Shown here: positions 9,006-18,521 of the stretch, one piece after another | How positions within the stretch are numbered: the first letter of the stretch is position 1 | Layout of the letters: each line of letters starts with the position of its first letter | From: Sphingobacterium humi | GTDB lineage: Bacteria > Bacteroidota > Bacteroidia > Sphingobacteriales > Sphingobacteriaceae | Direction of reading: 5' to 3' | NCBI RefSeq assembly: GCF_009768885.1 | Contig: NZ_WSQA01000004.1 | Span: 344,029-408,028, forward strand | DNA: 64,000 bases | Position numbers and translations under genes: made by a program | The notes under the pieces: generated by a model | Seen by the model: the letters and a program-made list of their open reading frames with translations, nothing else | What the model was told of the DNA's origin: nothing | Databases searched by the model: none

Positions 9006-10811
9006 TTATTGGAATTTCTTGGAGTTTACTTTACGCTCGTTCTCTGTTAAGTAGATCTTACGAAGACGGATACTTTGAGGCGTAACTTCGATGTACTCAT
9101 CAGCTTGGATATATTCCATACACTCTTCTAGGGAGAATTTAATGGCTGGAGCAATACGTACGTTATCATCTGATCCGGAAGCACGCATATTGGTCAATTG
9201 CTTACCTTTCGTTACGTTGATGGTTAAGTCGTTATCACGGATGTGCTCACCAAGAACCTGTCCTTCATAGATATCAACACCTGGATCAACGAAGAAGCGA
9301 CCACGGTCTTGTAATTTATCGATAGAATAGGCTGTTGTGCTACCTGTATCCAAAGAGATCAATACGCCGGCCATACGTCCAGGGATTGTACCTTTCCAAG
9401 GCTCGTATCCTTTTAAACGGTGCGCCATCACAGCTTCACCCGCTGTAGCCGTTAATACGTTATTACGTAATCCGATAATACCACGTGAAGGGATAGAGAA
9501 TTCTAAGTGTTGCATTTCACCTTTGGTTTCCATCACTAATAACTCACCTTTACGTTGCGTTACTAATTCAATTACTTTACCAGAAACCTCAGCAGGAACA
9601 TCTACTACCAATTCTTCAATAGGTTCTGATTTAACGCCGTTGATTTCTTTTACAATTACCTGCGGCTGACCTACCTGTAATTCATAACCTTCACGACGCA
9701 TCGTTTCGATTAATACGGATAAGTGAAGAATACCACGACCATATACTAACCATGCATCTGGAGAATCTGTAGGAACAACGCGTAGGGCTAAGTTTTTCTC
9801 TAATTCTTTTTGTAAACGGTCGTAGATGTGGCGTGATGTCACAAATTTACCTTCTTTACCGAAGAATGGGGAGTTATTGATGGTAAACAACATGTTCATC
9901 GTTGGCTCATCAATGTGCATTACTTCTAATTGCTCTGGGTTTTCGAAGTCTGCAATGGTGTCTCCAATTTCAAAACCTTCGATACCTACTACCGCAACGA
10001 TATCACCAGCTGTTACTTCCGAAACCTTCACACGGCCAAGACCTTCGAATAATTGAAGTTCTTTAACACGTGATTTCACGATTTTGCCATCGCGTTTTAC
10101 TAAAGATACCGGTTGGTTTTCTTTGATTGTTCCACGCGCAACACGACCAATAGCGATACGTCCTACGAAAGTGGAGTAATCTAAAGAAGTTACCTGCATT
10201 TGTAAAGTTCCTTCGGCAATCTTAGGCGCAGGGATATGAGAGATGATAGCTTCTAAAAGCTCTGTAAAATCTTGTGCTGGTTGTTTCCAGTCGGTAGACA
10301 TCCATCCTTGTTTGGAAGAACCGTATAATACCGGGAAGTCTAACTGGTCTTCTGTAGCGCCTAAGTTGAAGAATAAATCGAATACATTTTCGTATACTTC
10401 TTCTGGGCGACAGTTTTCTTTATCTACTTTATTAACAACAACAATCGGTTTAATACCTAATGCCAATGCTTTACCAGTAACGAAACGCGTTTGTGGCATT
10501 GGGCCCTCGAAAGCATCTACTAATAAAACAACACCGTCAGCCATCTTCAATACACGCTCTACCTCACCACCAAAGTCGGCGTGGCCTGGGGTATCGATAA
10601 TGTTGATTTTGGTGTCTTTATATTTTACAGATACGTTTTTGGAAACGATTGTGATCCCACGCTCACGCTCCAAGTCATTGTTGTCCAGGATTAATTCTCC
10701 TGCTGTTTCGCTATCTCTGAATTGATTGGTGAAGTGAAGGATTTTGTCAACTAAGGTTGTTTTACCGTGGTCAACGTGCGCAATAATCGCGATGTTTCTG
10801 ATATTCTGCAT
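9006..10811 (-). CDS. typA: Ribosome-associated GTPase TypA/BipA
   Basis: 601 aa from the ATG at 10811 (MQNIRNIAIIAHVDHGK); an upstream extension in frame is spurious because it runs through the promoter palindrome. The G1 motif AHVDHGKTT, effector RERGITI, DTPGHADF (G3) and NKVD (G4) identify a translational GTPase, and the length and C-terminus fit TypA/BipA rather than LepA or EF-G. The family binds the ribosome and helps 50S assembly and translation under stress or cold. It lies between its own terminator and a promoter embedded in an inverted repeat. Confidence 0.97.
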   Translation of the reverse strand: MQNIRNIAIIAHVDHGKTTLVDKILHFTNQFRDSETAGELILDNNDLERERGITIVSKNVSVKYKDTKINIIDTPGHADFGGEVERVLKMADGVVLLVDAFEGPMPQTRFVTGKALALGIKPIVVVNKVDKENCRPEEVYENVFDLFFNLGATEDQLDFPVLYGSSKQGWMSTDWKQPAQDFTELLEAIISHIPAPKIAEGTLQMQVTSLDYSTFVGRIAIGRVARGTIKENQPVSLVKRDGKIVKSRVKELQLFEGLGRVKVSEVTAGDIVAVVGIEGFEIGDTIADFENPEQLEVMHIDEPTMNMLFTINNSPFFGKEGKFVTSRHIYDRLQKELEKNLALRVVPTDSPDAWLVYGRGILHLSVLIETMRREGYELQVGQPQVIVKEINGVKSEPIEELVVDVPAEVSGKVIELVTQRKGELLVMETKGEMQHLEFSIPSRGIIGLRNNVLTATAGEAVMAHRLKGYEPWKGTIPGRMAGVLISLDTGSTTAYSIDKLQDRGRFFVDPGVDIYEGQVLGEHIRDNDLTINVTKGKQLTNMRASGSDDNVRIAPAIKFSLEECMEYIQADEYIEVTPQSIRLRKIYLTENERKVNSKKFQ

Positions 10812-10839
10812 TGAGCAATAATGTGTTATATAAAAATAA

Positions 10840-10868
10840 GAGGTGCAAAGATAACTATTTTGCACCTC
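10840..10868 (-). promoter_or_regulatory. Perfect inverted repeat containing the typA -7 box
   Basis: A 10-bp perfect inverted repeat (10840-10849 with 10859-10868, 9-bp spacer) contains TATCTTTG on the minus strand (10846-10853), an exact TAnnTTTG match. Read on the minus strand the repeat is followed by TTATTTTTAT, so it may also be the terminator of kbl. Either role, or both, fits. Confidence 0.55.
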
Positions 10869-10967
10869 AATATTCATTATTTTTTATTAATATTTTATTA
10901 GCCTCACATTTAATTTCCATTAAATATGAAAAAATTGAGTGCTGAAACACAGCGCATAAGGTTATTT

Positions 10968-12158
10968 TTACTTAATAACCCCTAATTCTTTACCCACTTT
11001 TGTAAAGGCCGCAATGGCTTTGTCTAAGTGTGCAAGCTCATGTCCGGCGGAAATTTGAACACGAATACGTGCTTTTCCTTGTGGAACAACCGGATAATAG
11101 AAGCCAATAACATAGATGCCTTCATCCAACATTTTGGCAGCAAACTCCTGCGCTAATTTAGCGTCGTAAAGCATCACCGGCACAATAGGGTGGAAACCTG
11201 GCTTGATATCAAATCCGGCCTCGGTCATTTTATCACGGAAGTATTTGGTATTGTTCTCCAACTTATCTCGTAGCTCTGTGGTCTCACTCAACATATCTAA
11301 TACCGCAATGGAAGCACCGGCAATGGCTGGTGCCAGGGTATTGGAGAATAAATAAGGACGAGAGCGCTGGCGCAACATCTCAATGATTTCCTTCTTACCC
11401 GAAGTAAATCCACCGGAAGCACCACCTAAGGCTTTCCCTAAGGTTCCTGTAATAATATCAACACGGTCGATTACATTGAATAACTCATGTGTTCCGCGGC
11501 CTGTTTTACCAATAAAACCAGAACAGTGCGATTCATCAATCATCACTAAAGCCTCGTACTTATCGGCAAGATCGCAGATTTTATCCAAAGGAGCTACCGA
11601 GCCATCCATGGAGAACGCGCCATCCGTTACGATGATTTTATGGCGAGCGCCTGAAGCGGCTTGTAGCTGCGCTTCAAGATCTTGCATGTCGCAGTTTTTA
11701 TAGCGGAAGCGTTGCGCCTTACATAAGCGAACACCATCAATAATGGAGGCATGGTTCAACTCGTCGGAAATAATCGCATCTTCTGCGCCAAATAAGGGCT
11801 CGAAAACACCACCATTGGCATCAAAGGCCGCCGCATATAAAATGGTATCCTCGGTTCCTAAGAATTTGGCAATCTTAGCTTCCAACTCCTTATGGATATC
11901 CTGAGTACCACAGATAAAACGTACCGATGACATGCCGTAGCCGTGGCTGTCGACACTCGCTTTTGCCGCAGCAACAACCTTCGGATGGGAAGAAAGGCCT
12001 AAATAGTTATTTGCACAAAAATTAATGACTTCCTGACCAGTGCTAATCTTGATATCAGCGCCCTGTGGGGTTACAATGATGCGTTCTTCTTTAAATAAAC
12101 CGGCCTCTTTAATGGCCGCCAATTCCTTCTCTAAAGCGGGCTTTAAGGTTTTGTACAT
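10968..12158 (-). CDS. kbl: Glycine C-acetyltransferase (2-amino-3-ketobutyrate CoA ligase)
   Basis: 396 aa PLP-dependent alpha-oxoamine synthase. Family features are [12 protein letters not shown] near the N-terminus, [14 protein letters not shown] (PLP-binding Asp and His), and [14 protein letters not shown] with the Schiff-base Lys. The length and the CANNYLGL sequence are closest to Kbl rather than BioF or serine palmitoyltransferase. Kbl joins glycine and acetyl-CoA reversibly to 2-amino-3-ketobutyrate in threonine degradation. No threonine dehydrogenase is beside it, so a related sphingolipid or other acyltransferase role remains a minor alternative. Confidence 0.92.
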   Translation of the reverse strand: MYKTLKPALEKELAAIKEAGLFKEERIIVTPQGADIKISTGQEVINFCANNYLGLSSHPKVVAAAKASVDSHGYGMSSVRFICGTQDIHKELEAKIAKFLGTEDTILYAAAFDANGGVFEPLFGAEDAIISDELNHASIIDGVRLCKAQRFRYKNCDMQDLEAQLQAASGARHKIIVTDGAFSMDGSVAPLDKICDLADKYEALVMIDESHCSGFIGKTGRGTHELFNVIDRVDIITGTLGKALGGASGGFTSGKKEIIEMLRQRSRPYLFSNTLAPAIAGASIAVLDMLSETTELRDKLENNTKYFRDKMTEAGFDIKPGFHPIVPVMLYDAKLAQEFAAKMLDEGIYVIGFYYPVVPQGKARIRVQISAGHELAHLDKAIAAFTKVGKELGVIK

Positions 12159-12252
12159 AACGTTAAATTTATTTGCGATAAAGATAACCTTTTTTTAACG
12201 GTTCTATTCATGAAAACGATTGTCTGATTTTCAATTAGACCGCATCAGGCAT

Positions 12253-12281
12253 AAAAAATGGCGGAGTGTAATCTCCGCCAT
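12253..12281 (-). terminator. Intrinsic terminator after the DUF2147 gene
   Basis: A 9-bp perfect stem (12258-12266 with 12273-12281) with a 6-nt loop is followed on the minus strand by a T6 run. Confidence 0.85.
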
Positions 12282-12290
12282 CTTCGTTAT

Positions 12291-12704
12291 TTATTGAATT
12301 CTTTTCCAGGTTTCCGATCGCCCTAAGAGACTGATACCGATGTAACCACGAATGTCTAAGGCATCATTGTTCTTTAAGGTCATCTTACAGCTGTAGGTTT
12401 TTCCAGATTTAGGATCATAGATCTCTCCCCCTTCGTAGGTATTCCCTTTCTTCGTGAAGTTGGTTAAGATCTCGAGCCCCTGAATATTGCGCTTGCGCAA
12501 TGACTCGTCAGGATTCTTCGTATCCTTCTTTGCTGCATCCTTAATCCAGTACAGCTTCCCGTAGTATTTTTCTCCTTTTTTATAGATTTCTATTCTTCCC
12601 TCGCCACTCGGATTCTGCCATTTGCCCAGAATAGGATCATTACTTTGCGCAAAAACCAGCATACTGATTAAAGCCGCACAAAATGTTGTTAATAATCTTT
12701 TCAT
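12291..12704 (-). CDS. DUF2147 domain-containing secreted protein
   Basis: 137 aa from the ATG at 12704; a GTG two codons upstream is less likely. It has a signal peptide ending in VFAQ. The mature part shows the DUF2147 pattern: ILGKWQNPSGEGRIEIYKKG, YYGKLYWIKD, the NIQGLEIL turn, GGEIYDPKSGKTY and RGYIGISLLGRSETWKR at the end. The domain forms a small lipocalin-like beta-barrel. No enzymatic role is established; it presumably acts in the periplasm. It is a single-gene unit. Confidence 0.87.
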   Translation of the reverse strand: MKRLLTTFCAALISMLVFAQSNDPILGKWQNPSGEGRIEIYKKGEKYYGKLYWIKDAAKKDTKNPDESLRKRNIQGLEILTNFTKKGNTYEGGEIYDPKSGKTYSCKMTLKNNDALDIRGYIGISLLGRSETWKRIQ

Positions 12705-12853
12705 AACCACTTGTTTAAAATTGTAAGGTGAATATAGGAAAAATATCCTATGTTAGCATAATATTATTTTTGTTACCTCCTCATAGATATCGCTTAAACA
12801 ATGCTTATTGGCATTAAATTTGGTGGGTTTTTAAAGATTCAAAGATTTACATT

Positions 12854-13201
12854 ATGCGATTTATCATCAGTCTTTTAGTAACAGGTTTAGTAGTTGCTAT
12901 TGCTTCATGGGTAATTCCTGGAGTAAGTGTTGCGGAATTCGGATGGGCAATATTAACTGGTTTGGTTATTGGTTTTGTCAATGCTATAGTTGGAGGTATC
13001 CTGCGCTTATTCACATTCCCTTTAAATTGGCTAACATTTGGATTAGTATCCTTCATCATTACCGTGCTTATGATTATGTTATCAGACAAAATCATGGGTA
13101 CTAAATTTGAGGTTGATGGATTCTGGCCTGCCTTCTTCTTCGCCATTGCCGTTGCAGTGATTGAGATGATTTTAGGAAAAATGATGAGCGATAAAAAGTA
13201 A
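12854..13201 (+). CDS. Phage holin family 4 (PF04020-type) small membrane protein
   Basis: 115 aa almost entirely hydrophobic, with four predicted membrane segments (about residues 3-22, 27-52, 57-78 and 88-108). The WVIPGVSV...GLVIGFVNAIV and LTFGLVSFIITVLMIML patterns match the four-TM holin superfamily IV, which is chromosomal and widespread in bacteria without any phage link. Function is unknown. No phage genes are nearby. A strong terminator follows. Confidence 0.85.
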   Translation: MRFIISLLVTGLVVAIASWVIPGVSVAEFGWAILTGLVIGFVNAIVGGILRLFTFPLNWLTFGLVSFIITVLMIMLSDKIMGTKFEVDGFWPAFFFAIAVAVIEMILGKMMSDKK

Positions 13202-13237
13202 CATGCATATAGCAAACGCAAGCACTTAAAAAATTTA

Positions 13238-13263
13238 AAAGGACGCCATGGGCGTCCTTTTTT
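13238..13263. terminator. Bidirectional intrinsic terminator
   Basis: A 10-bp perfect stem (13238-13247 with 13251-13260) and a 3-nt loop are followed by T6; A/T-rich flanks on the left allow it to work also for the PepSY gene from the other strand. Confidence 0.85.
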
Positions 13264-13297
13264 ATGTACTCTTTACAACTATATAGGTCTGAAATTC

Positions 13298-14668
13298 TTA
13301 CTTCTTATTTGTTTTTTTCATCTTATTGATCCAGATCATCACACCGGTAACCGGTAAGGAAGTGGCAATCAAACAGGAGATGAAATAAAGCAATTTGCTG
13401 AATGGGCCATAAATATCACCGATATGCAAGGCCTTGATCGATGCGGATGCACGCTCATTAAAGGGTTTCTCGCGGAAGATCTCCTTTTCCAAGGGCTCGC
13501 CACTGTATTGATCCAAGGTTAGTTTATCCCCTGCTGATGGTGCAAAGAAACCAACACGGTTCTTACTAACGCTAATGGTTCCGGTACTATCCTTGGCAAA
13601 GTTAATTGTAATATCGCCATCATACGGAAGTAACTTGTTCACCGCCAAGATCGTCTCTTCCACCGTTAAGGGCTTTGCATCTCCGGCAGGAACGATAGAT
13701 TCCAGTTTTGCTTTCTCTTCTTTCGGCGCATCAGGGGCCTTATAAGTTCCCCAGGTTTTCTGCCAGCCCGCACGGTACCACTCGAAAGACCAGAAGGGCC
13801 CTGTTACAGACATAAAGAACAAGATAATGCAACTATAGAAGCCTAAGGTATTATGTAAATCGTGATTTAGACGCTTCCAATTCGCTGTCCAACGGATGTT
13901 TAAGCCATTCTTCCAAGAGCGCATTTTATTCGGAAACCAGATGACAAAGCCGGTAATTACGCCCAATAGAAACAAGAGGGTCGCGGTGCCGGTAATCAGG
14001 GATCCCAATTTACGATTCTCAATCCCTTCAAAAATCGGCTCCTCAATTTCATTCAATAATAACCAACGGTGTAAACCAAACATCTTCTGCATAAAGTCTG
14101 CTATCTTTGTTTTCTCATCGCTAGGATCTCCGATCACTTGTCCGGAATACGGATTGACCGCTAATTGATTAGCGCGAGGGCCACGCCCACCGCCAGGACC
14201 TCCGGCAGCAGGACCAGGTTTCCCTGCAGGGCCTTTGGCCACTTCAGGGCTGCCTCCTTTTGGTTTTGCTTGATCAGATTCCTTCACTCCTTTCGATTCT
14301 GAAGGCTTCCCTTCTCCTCGTGCAGCAGTAGGTTTCCCTTCTGGTTTGCCCTCTTCCTTTTTGGTATACAGGATATTCGTTGGTACATCTGCCGCAAACG
14401 GAACCTTAATACCTACAATTTTCCCCTTCACTTCCGTTTTTACCTTTGCTAAAAGCTGATCGGGACTTTGCTTCTCTCCTTCCACTTTTACGTGATGATA
14501 ACGAGGCTGCGCCCAAGCACGTATTTCCGTATTATAGGTATAAATTGTGCCTGTAAGACAGACGATAAAAACGACAAGTCCTGAAATCAGTCCTCCCCAT
14601 AAATGGATGTCGTTCATAAATTTCCGAACCTTCATCCAGGTCGTTGTTTTCCGTTGTTTAGATGCCAT
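13298..14668 (-). CDS. PepSY-domain inner-membrane protein, XusC-like (iron reductase type)
   Basis: 456 aa from the ATG at 14668; the longer frame begins with TTG. It has PepSY_TM architecture: a first membrane helix (LISGLVVFIVCLTGTIYTY) with HLWGG, a periplasmic region, then more helices with FGLHRWLL, LNHDLHN and ALHIGDIYG histidines that could hold haem. Together with the DUF4374 lipoprotein and TonB receptor upstream it matches XusC of the Bacteroides xenosiderophore system, thought to reduce or extract iron at the inner membrane. An unusual Pro/Gly/Lys-rich insert occupies about residues 110-175. It is the last gene of the operon. Confidence 0.85.
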   Translation of the reverse strand: MASKQRKTTTWMKVRKFMNDIHLWGGLISGLVVFIVCLTGTIYTYNTEIRAWAQPRYHHVKVEGEKQSPDQLLAKVKTEVKGKIVGIKVPFAADVPTNILYTKKEEGKPEGKPTAARGEGKPSESKGVKESDQAKPKGGSPEVAKGPAGKPGPAAGGPGGGRGPRANQLAVNPYSGQVIGDPSDEKTKIADFMQKMFGLHRWLLLNEIEEPIFEGIENRKLGSLITGTATLLFLLGVITGFVIWFPNKMRSWKNGLNIRWTANWKRLNHDLHNTLGFYSCIILFFMSVTGPFWSFEWYRAGWQKTWGTYKAPDAPKEEKAKLESIVPAGDAKPLTVEETILAVNKLLPYDGDITINFAKDSTGTISVSKNRVGFFAPSAGDKLTLDQYSGEPLEKEIFREKPFNERASASIKALHIGDIYGPFSKLLYFISCLIATSLPVTGVMIWINKMKKTNKK

Positions 14669-14742
14669 TGAATTATGTTTAATGAAATGCAAAAATCAGG
14701 TGGCCCCAAAAACCACCTGATTCCAATATTTTTAGCTGTTGT

Positions 14743-16020
14743 TTAGAAGATACCAATCCAAGCTGTATTCGCTTTACCAACGATTTTCGCTCCTTTTTCG
14801 TAAGCTGTTGGCGACTCTGATTTATAATCGAATGCATAAATATTACCTTCACCAGAGTTCGGCGATAATGCCATGTAGAACTTACCGTTTCTAGCTACAC
14901 TCCATTGGTATTGACGGAACCATAGCTTCTCAGGTAAACCTGTATATTTAGTTACTTTTTGATTGTATAAATCAATACGTGCCAAGCTATAAGCACCATC
15001 GGCCTCGGCTTGAGTTCCTTTATCTGAATCTAAATATGGAACATAGCCAATACCATTCTCGATGTAGAACCAGCCATCCGCTTTGGTGTTTGTACCGATC
15101 TTTTGGGTGAAATCAAAAGAGTAAGAATTATCGTATTCTCCATTTTTGATTCGAAGGATAAACGTATGGTGATCTTTCGTTCCTACCGTTACAATTTGGT
15201 AGATGTCACCTTTCTCATCCACGTGTTGCGTAGGCGTTCTGTATCCATTGGTAGATCCTTTTGCTCCATTAACATTGGTAGAAATAACCTTAGGATTGGT
15301 TAAGGATGGAAAATCCATAACTAACGTACGTACTTTATCGTAGGTATACGTTGTATTTGCTGCCGTATTCGGATCGTATTTAGAAACCGCAAATCCGTAG
15401 AAAACTTTATTGCCAACAACCACTGGCGCATCGTAACGGCTGATGTACAAACCTTTGTCGGCTTCATCTAATTCAATATTATGAACGATACTTTTCTCTA
15501 ATACCAATCCATCGAATTTTACAATACCGAAGGTCGACTTCATCCGTGATTTCACATATTTACCATTTTCAGTCACATGTTCTACCGTACCTGTTGCATG
15601 CAACATTCCATAGTCTTTATTGACTTTGGAGAAACGTGGGTTTTTAGTCCCCATCACTTCCGAGATATCGATTCTTTTTAATTCAGCATATTGAGCTCCA
15701 CCTTTATATTCAAATAGCTGCACCGTTCCGCCGCCGTAATCTAGATTCACGATATTCTTACCATCATTTACGGCATAGAATCGTGCAGTTCTAGTGGAAG
15801 GGATCGGGAAACCGGCACCTTCAAATGAAATTTGAGGAATAGACATGATATCATCAAATCCCTGCACATAGGTTTTGGAACTTCCTTCAGGATCTTCTGC
15901 GAACGCAATGTGAAATGGCTGACCATTTATTTCCTGCGGCTGCGGCGCATCGGAGGAAGAACAAGCATGAAATAATAGAGTAGAGACAGCTAATAATAAT
16001 GATTTGCTGAGCGTTTTCAT
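14743..16020 (-). CDS. DUF4374 lipoprotein, XusB-like siderophore-binding propeller
   Basis: 425 aa with a lipobox (LLFHAC) so a lipid-anchored protein, likely on the cell surface. The sequence (PQISFEGAGFPIPSTRTARFYAV, then repeated blade-like strands) belongs to DUF4374. In Bacteroides thetaiotaomicron XusB belongs to this family, folds as a beta-propeller and captures ferric siderophores. It starts 6 bp after the receptor stop on the same strand and precedes the PepSY gene, the same order as xusABC. The ligand in this organism is not known. Confidence 0.85.
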   Translation of the reverse strand: MKTLSKSLLLAVSTLLFHACSSSDAPQPQEINGQPFHIAFAEDPEGSSKTYVQGFDDIMSIPQISFEGAGFPIPSTRTARFYAVNDGKNIVNLDYGGGTVQLFEYKGGAQYAELKRIDISEVMGTKNPRFSKVNKDYGMLHATGTVEHVTENGKYVKSRMKSTFGIVKFDGLVLEKSIVHNIELDEADKGLYISRYDAPVVVGNKVFYGFAVSKYDPNTAANTTYTYDKVRTLVMDFPSLTNPKVISTNVNGAKGSTNGYRTPTQHVDEKGDIYQIVTVGTKDHHTFILRIKNGEYDNSYSFDFTQKIGTNTKADGWFYIENGIGYVPYLDSDKGTQAEADGAYSLARIDLYNQKVTKYTGLPEKLWFRQYQWSVARNGKFYMALSPNSGEGNIYAFDYKSESPTAYEKGAKIVGKANTAWIGIF

Positions 16021-16026
16021 ATATAG

Positions 16027-18465
16027 TTATTTTAGAATGTAAGTAATTTTCCCATAGAAAGATCGACCTGGTTTTTGCAACATCCAGTTGTCAAATAATT
16101 GGGCATTCAAGATGTTCTTGGCATCAAATCCCAGGATAATTTTATTGTTTGGAAGGCGGTACAGCAATCCAATATCATGTGCCTGTTGTACAGGAATCAT
16201 GTCTTTTAAAGAAACTTGTCCGAACATTGGCCAGTCTCTTGGAAATTCATGTACATAAGCGTAGTTATAGCGGATGGAAGTGCCGCTTAATGCTTTGGCA
16301 ACATCCCCTAATTCGTAGGCAATGCTCAGGTTCGCCGTCATATAAGGCTCATTGCGCAAGCGTGCTTTGTAATAGGTATCGATATTTCCGTTATAGTCGT
16401 ATTTGTTGTTTTTACGGGCATTGAATAAGGAGAAGTTTCCATCAACCATCAATTGTTTATAGCGATAAAGGAGCTCCACGTCGAAACCCTTGCTCATCAC
16501 ATTTTCCAGGTTCTCATAGGAATAGTATTCCCCGATATTATTCTGCACCGAGCGGCGAATCATATCTTTAACATCACGCACAAACAGATTGGTATGTAGG
16601 GAAAGGTAATGCAATTCCTGAATAGGGAATGGCCCTAAACGCAATCCCAAGTTATAGTTATTACTCTTCTCTGGTACTAAGCCATAATTAGACAGTTCAT
16701 TCTCCGATTCATTGCCCAACAATTCCGATTCAGATGGTAAGCGAACGGCCTTCTCTGCCGATCCCAATACCATAATCTTATCCCATAGGGCATAAGATAG
16801 CGCCAGACCATAGCCATGATCATTCGCATGATTGTTGGTTTCTTTGGCCACATATTCGGTTCTTCCCGTCTCCGGATTACGCACTGCAACAGGATCGGTC
16901 AAGCTTACCGATTGGTTGTAATACTTATAGAAAACATTCGATTTTAAGCGCTTATTGAATGCGGAAAGCTCATAGGTAAAGCCGGCAACATATTTATTCA
17001 GTTTCCGTGTATCGGTTAACTGACGTACATAATCTGCCCAGAGCTCATCCTCCGGCTTACGCTTGAAATTATCGAATAGGAAAGTCCCGATGAAACGATG
17101 ATTGTTTTTGGTATAGGATAATAAGGAACGGTTGGAGATTTTATCCTCATAATTGAACAATAAGGTCTTAGCTCCGCCTTCAGCTCCCGTTAAATGCTGA
17201 CCACGCTGGCTAATCTGACCTAACCAATTAAAGATATTCGCACTGGTATCAATAACCTGTCGCGTCAAATCGGAATAGTTTAGATTCACTTGCAAATCCA
17301 AGCCCTCAAGGAGTAGATTTTTCTTCTCATACTGCATGGAGTAGACTAAGGAATGTTGCTTCGAAAACCGATTTCCATACACCACTTCCATGGTGGCTCC
17401 GGTCTGATTCTCTGAAAACATATTACCGTAAAGAATGCCCAATAGGAATTGATCGGCCCATTTCTTTTTCACGAATCCAAAATCAATCTTGGTTCCATAC
17501 GAACGGTAATCATCGTGAAAACGTTTTGCGCCTCCTGCTACTTTTTCTACCGCTAGGGTTTCCGGATTCGTCACATACACCTTATCTCCCCAAACCCGAT
17601 AATTGTTTTTGGAGAAGTTGTAATAGCCCGATCCACGCACGGTAAACTGAGATTTTGGATGAATGTAAGCCCCATTCACGTTCCACTGATGCGTGCCGAA
17701 GGATCCCGTGGAATAGGAGGTCATTAAAGAGTTGTCCATTTGCTTTTTCAGCACCACGTTGATGACCCCACCTAATGCATCATCGGCAATTTCACTAGGA
17801 ACGACGCCTTTATACACTTCCACCCGTTCAATTAAAGCGGAAGGAATACTATTTAAGGAAAAGGACTCCCCATAATTGCTGGCAGGAACTCCATCGATCA
17901 TAATCTTTACAGATCGTCCGCTTAAGCCATTTAAATTATAGTGCACATGCGAGCCGAGTCCGGCATTCTGACGCAACCTTACCCCTGCTGTTCTATCCAG
18001 CAGCTCGTTGGTTTGTATGTTCCGCAAGGCTGCTTCTTTGGTTTCAATCACATTAACGGCAAAGCCTTTGGTTTCAATCGTGCGCTTTGCCGAATTGGCT
18101 GTTACACGGATTTCATCCAAACTTACCTCCCCGCGGGGATCGATATGTATATGTAAATCGTATTCCGGTTTATTTACGTCTAGGTTTAATTTCTTGTCTT
18201 TAATTTCCAAGGAGCTCACGCTGATAACCTGCTTACCATAAGGCACATCAGGCAAGAAATAGCTGCCTTTAGCATCCGACACAGATACGATGCTTGTTCC
18301 TTGTATACGAACAGTTGCTTGCTTCACCGGGGTACCATCTAAGAGGTGAACAATCCCCTTTATATTTGCCGATTGTCCAAGGCAAGAGAAGCTACATAGA
18401 AAAAACAAGGCGCAAACGTAAAAAAATTTCATTATCACAGATAAATACTTAATTTTGGTAACCAT
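16027..18465 (-). CDS. TonB-dependent outer-membrane receptor, XusA-like
   Basis: 812 aa. It has a signal peptide (FFYVCALFFLCSFSCLGQ), a carboxypeptidase-regulatory-like domain (about residues 30-115), a plug with IRVTANSAKRTIETKGFAVNVI and GVINVVLKK, and a large barrel ending in Lys. It imports iron-siderophore complexes driven by TonB. It heads an operon with the DUF4374 and PepSY genes. The start may be the ATG at 18465 or, more in keeping with a compact signal peptide, the internal ATG at 18432. The upstream palindrome reaches the first ATG. Confidence 0.88.
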   Translation of the reverse strand: MVTKIKYLSVIMKFFYVCALFFLCSFSCLGQSANIKGIVHLLDGTPVKQATVRIQGTSIVSVSDAKGSYFLPDVPYGKQVISVSSLEIKDKKLNLDVNKPEYDLHIHIDPRGEVSLDEIRVTANSAKRTIETKGFAVNVIETKEAALRNIQTNELLDRTAGVRLRQNAGLGSHVHYNLNGLSGRSVKIMIDGVPASNYGESFSLNSIPSALIERVEVYKGVVPSEIADDALGGVINVVLKKQMDNSLMTSYSTGSFGTHQWNVNGAYIHPKSQFTVRGSGYYNFSKNNYRVWGDKVYVTNPETLAVEKVAGGAKRFHDDYRSYGTKIDFGFVKKKWADQFLLGILYGNMFSENQTGATMEVVYGNRFSKQHSLVYSMQYEKKNLLLEGLDLQVNLNYSDLTRQVIDTSANIFNWLGQISQRGQHLTGAEGGAKTLLFNYEDKISNRSLLSYTKNNHRFIGTFLFDNFKRKPEDELWADYVRQLTDTRKLNKYVAGFTYELSAFNKRLKSNVFYKYYNQSVSLTDPVAVRNPETGRTEYVAKETNNHANDHGYGLALSYALWDKIMVLGSAEKAVRLPSESELLGNESENELSNYGLVPEKSNNYNLGLRLGPFPIQELHYLSLHTNLFVRDVKDMIRRSVQNNIGEYYSYENLENVMSKGFDVELLYRYKQLMVDGNFSLFNARKNNKYDYNGNIDTYYKARLRNEPYMTANLSIAYELGDVAKALSGTSIRYNYAYVHEFPRDWPMFGQVSLKDMIPVQQAHDIGLLYRLPNNKIILGFDAKNILNAQLFDNWMLQKPGRSFYGKITYILK

Positions 18466-18481
18466 TTAGAACAAGTCTAAA
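18465..18481. promoter_or_regulatory. 17-bp palindrome, putative iron-regulator site 1
   Basis: TTTAGA-N5-TCTAAA lies between the receptor start codon and its predicted transcript start. A second copy is centred 33 bp away. The form resembles sites of DtxR/IdeR-type metal repressors; this assignment is inference. Confidence 0.5.
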
Positions 18482-18493
18482 TAAATGTTGCTG

Positions 18494-18514
18494 CAAATGT
18501 AGAATTATTCTAAA
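18494..18514. promoter_or_regulatory. XusA-like operon promoter box overlapped by palindrome 2
   Basis: TACATTTG on the minus strand (18494-18501) matches TAnnTTTG exactly and would start the receptor operon near 18490. TGTAGA-N5-TCTAAA (18498-18514) overlaps it, so a bound repressor would block the polymerase. The site also lies just before the divergent AraC gene start at 18522. Confidence 0.55.
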
Positions 18515-18521
18515 TAGCAAA

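Noticed and set aside
10243..10725. 160-aa frame antisense to typA
   Set aside because: Ser/Thr-rich shadow of the strongly conserved typA reading frame, no motif of its own.
12854..13201. Prophage signal from the holin-like protein
   Set aside because: PF04020-type proteins are common chromosomal proteins; no lysin, capsid or integrase is near.
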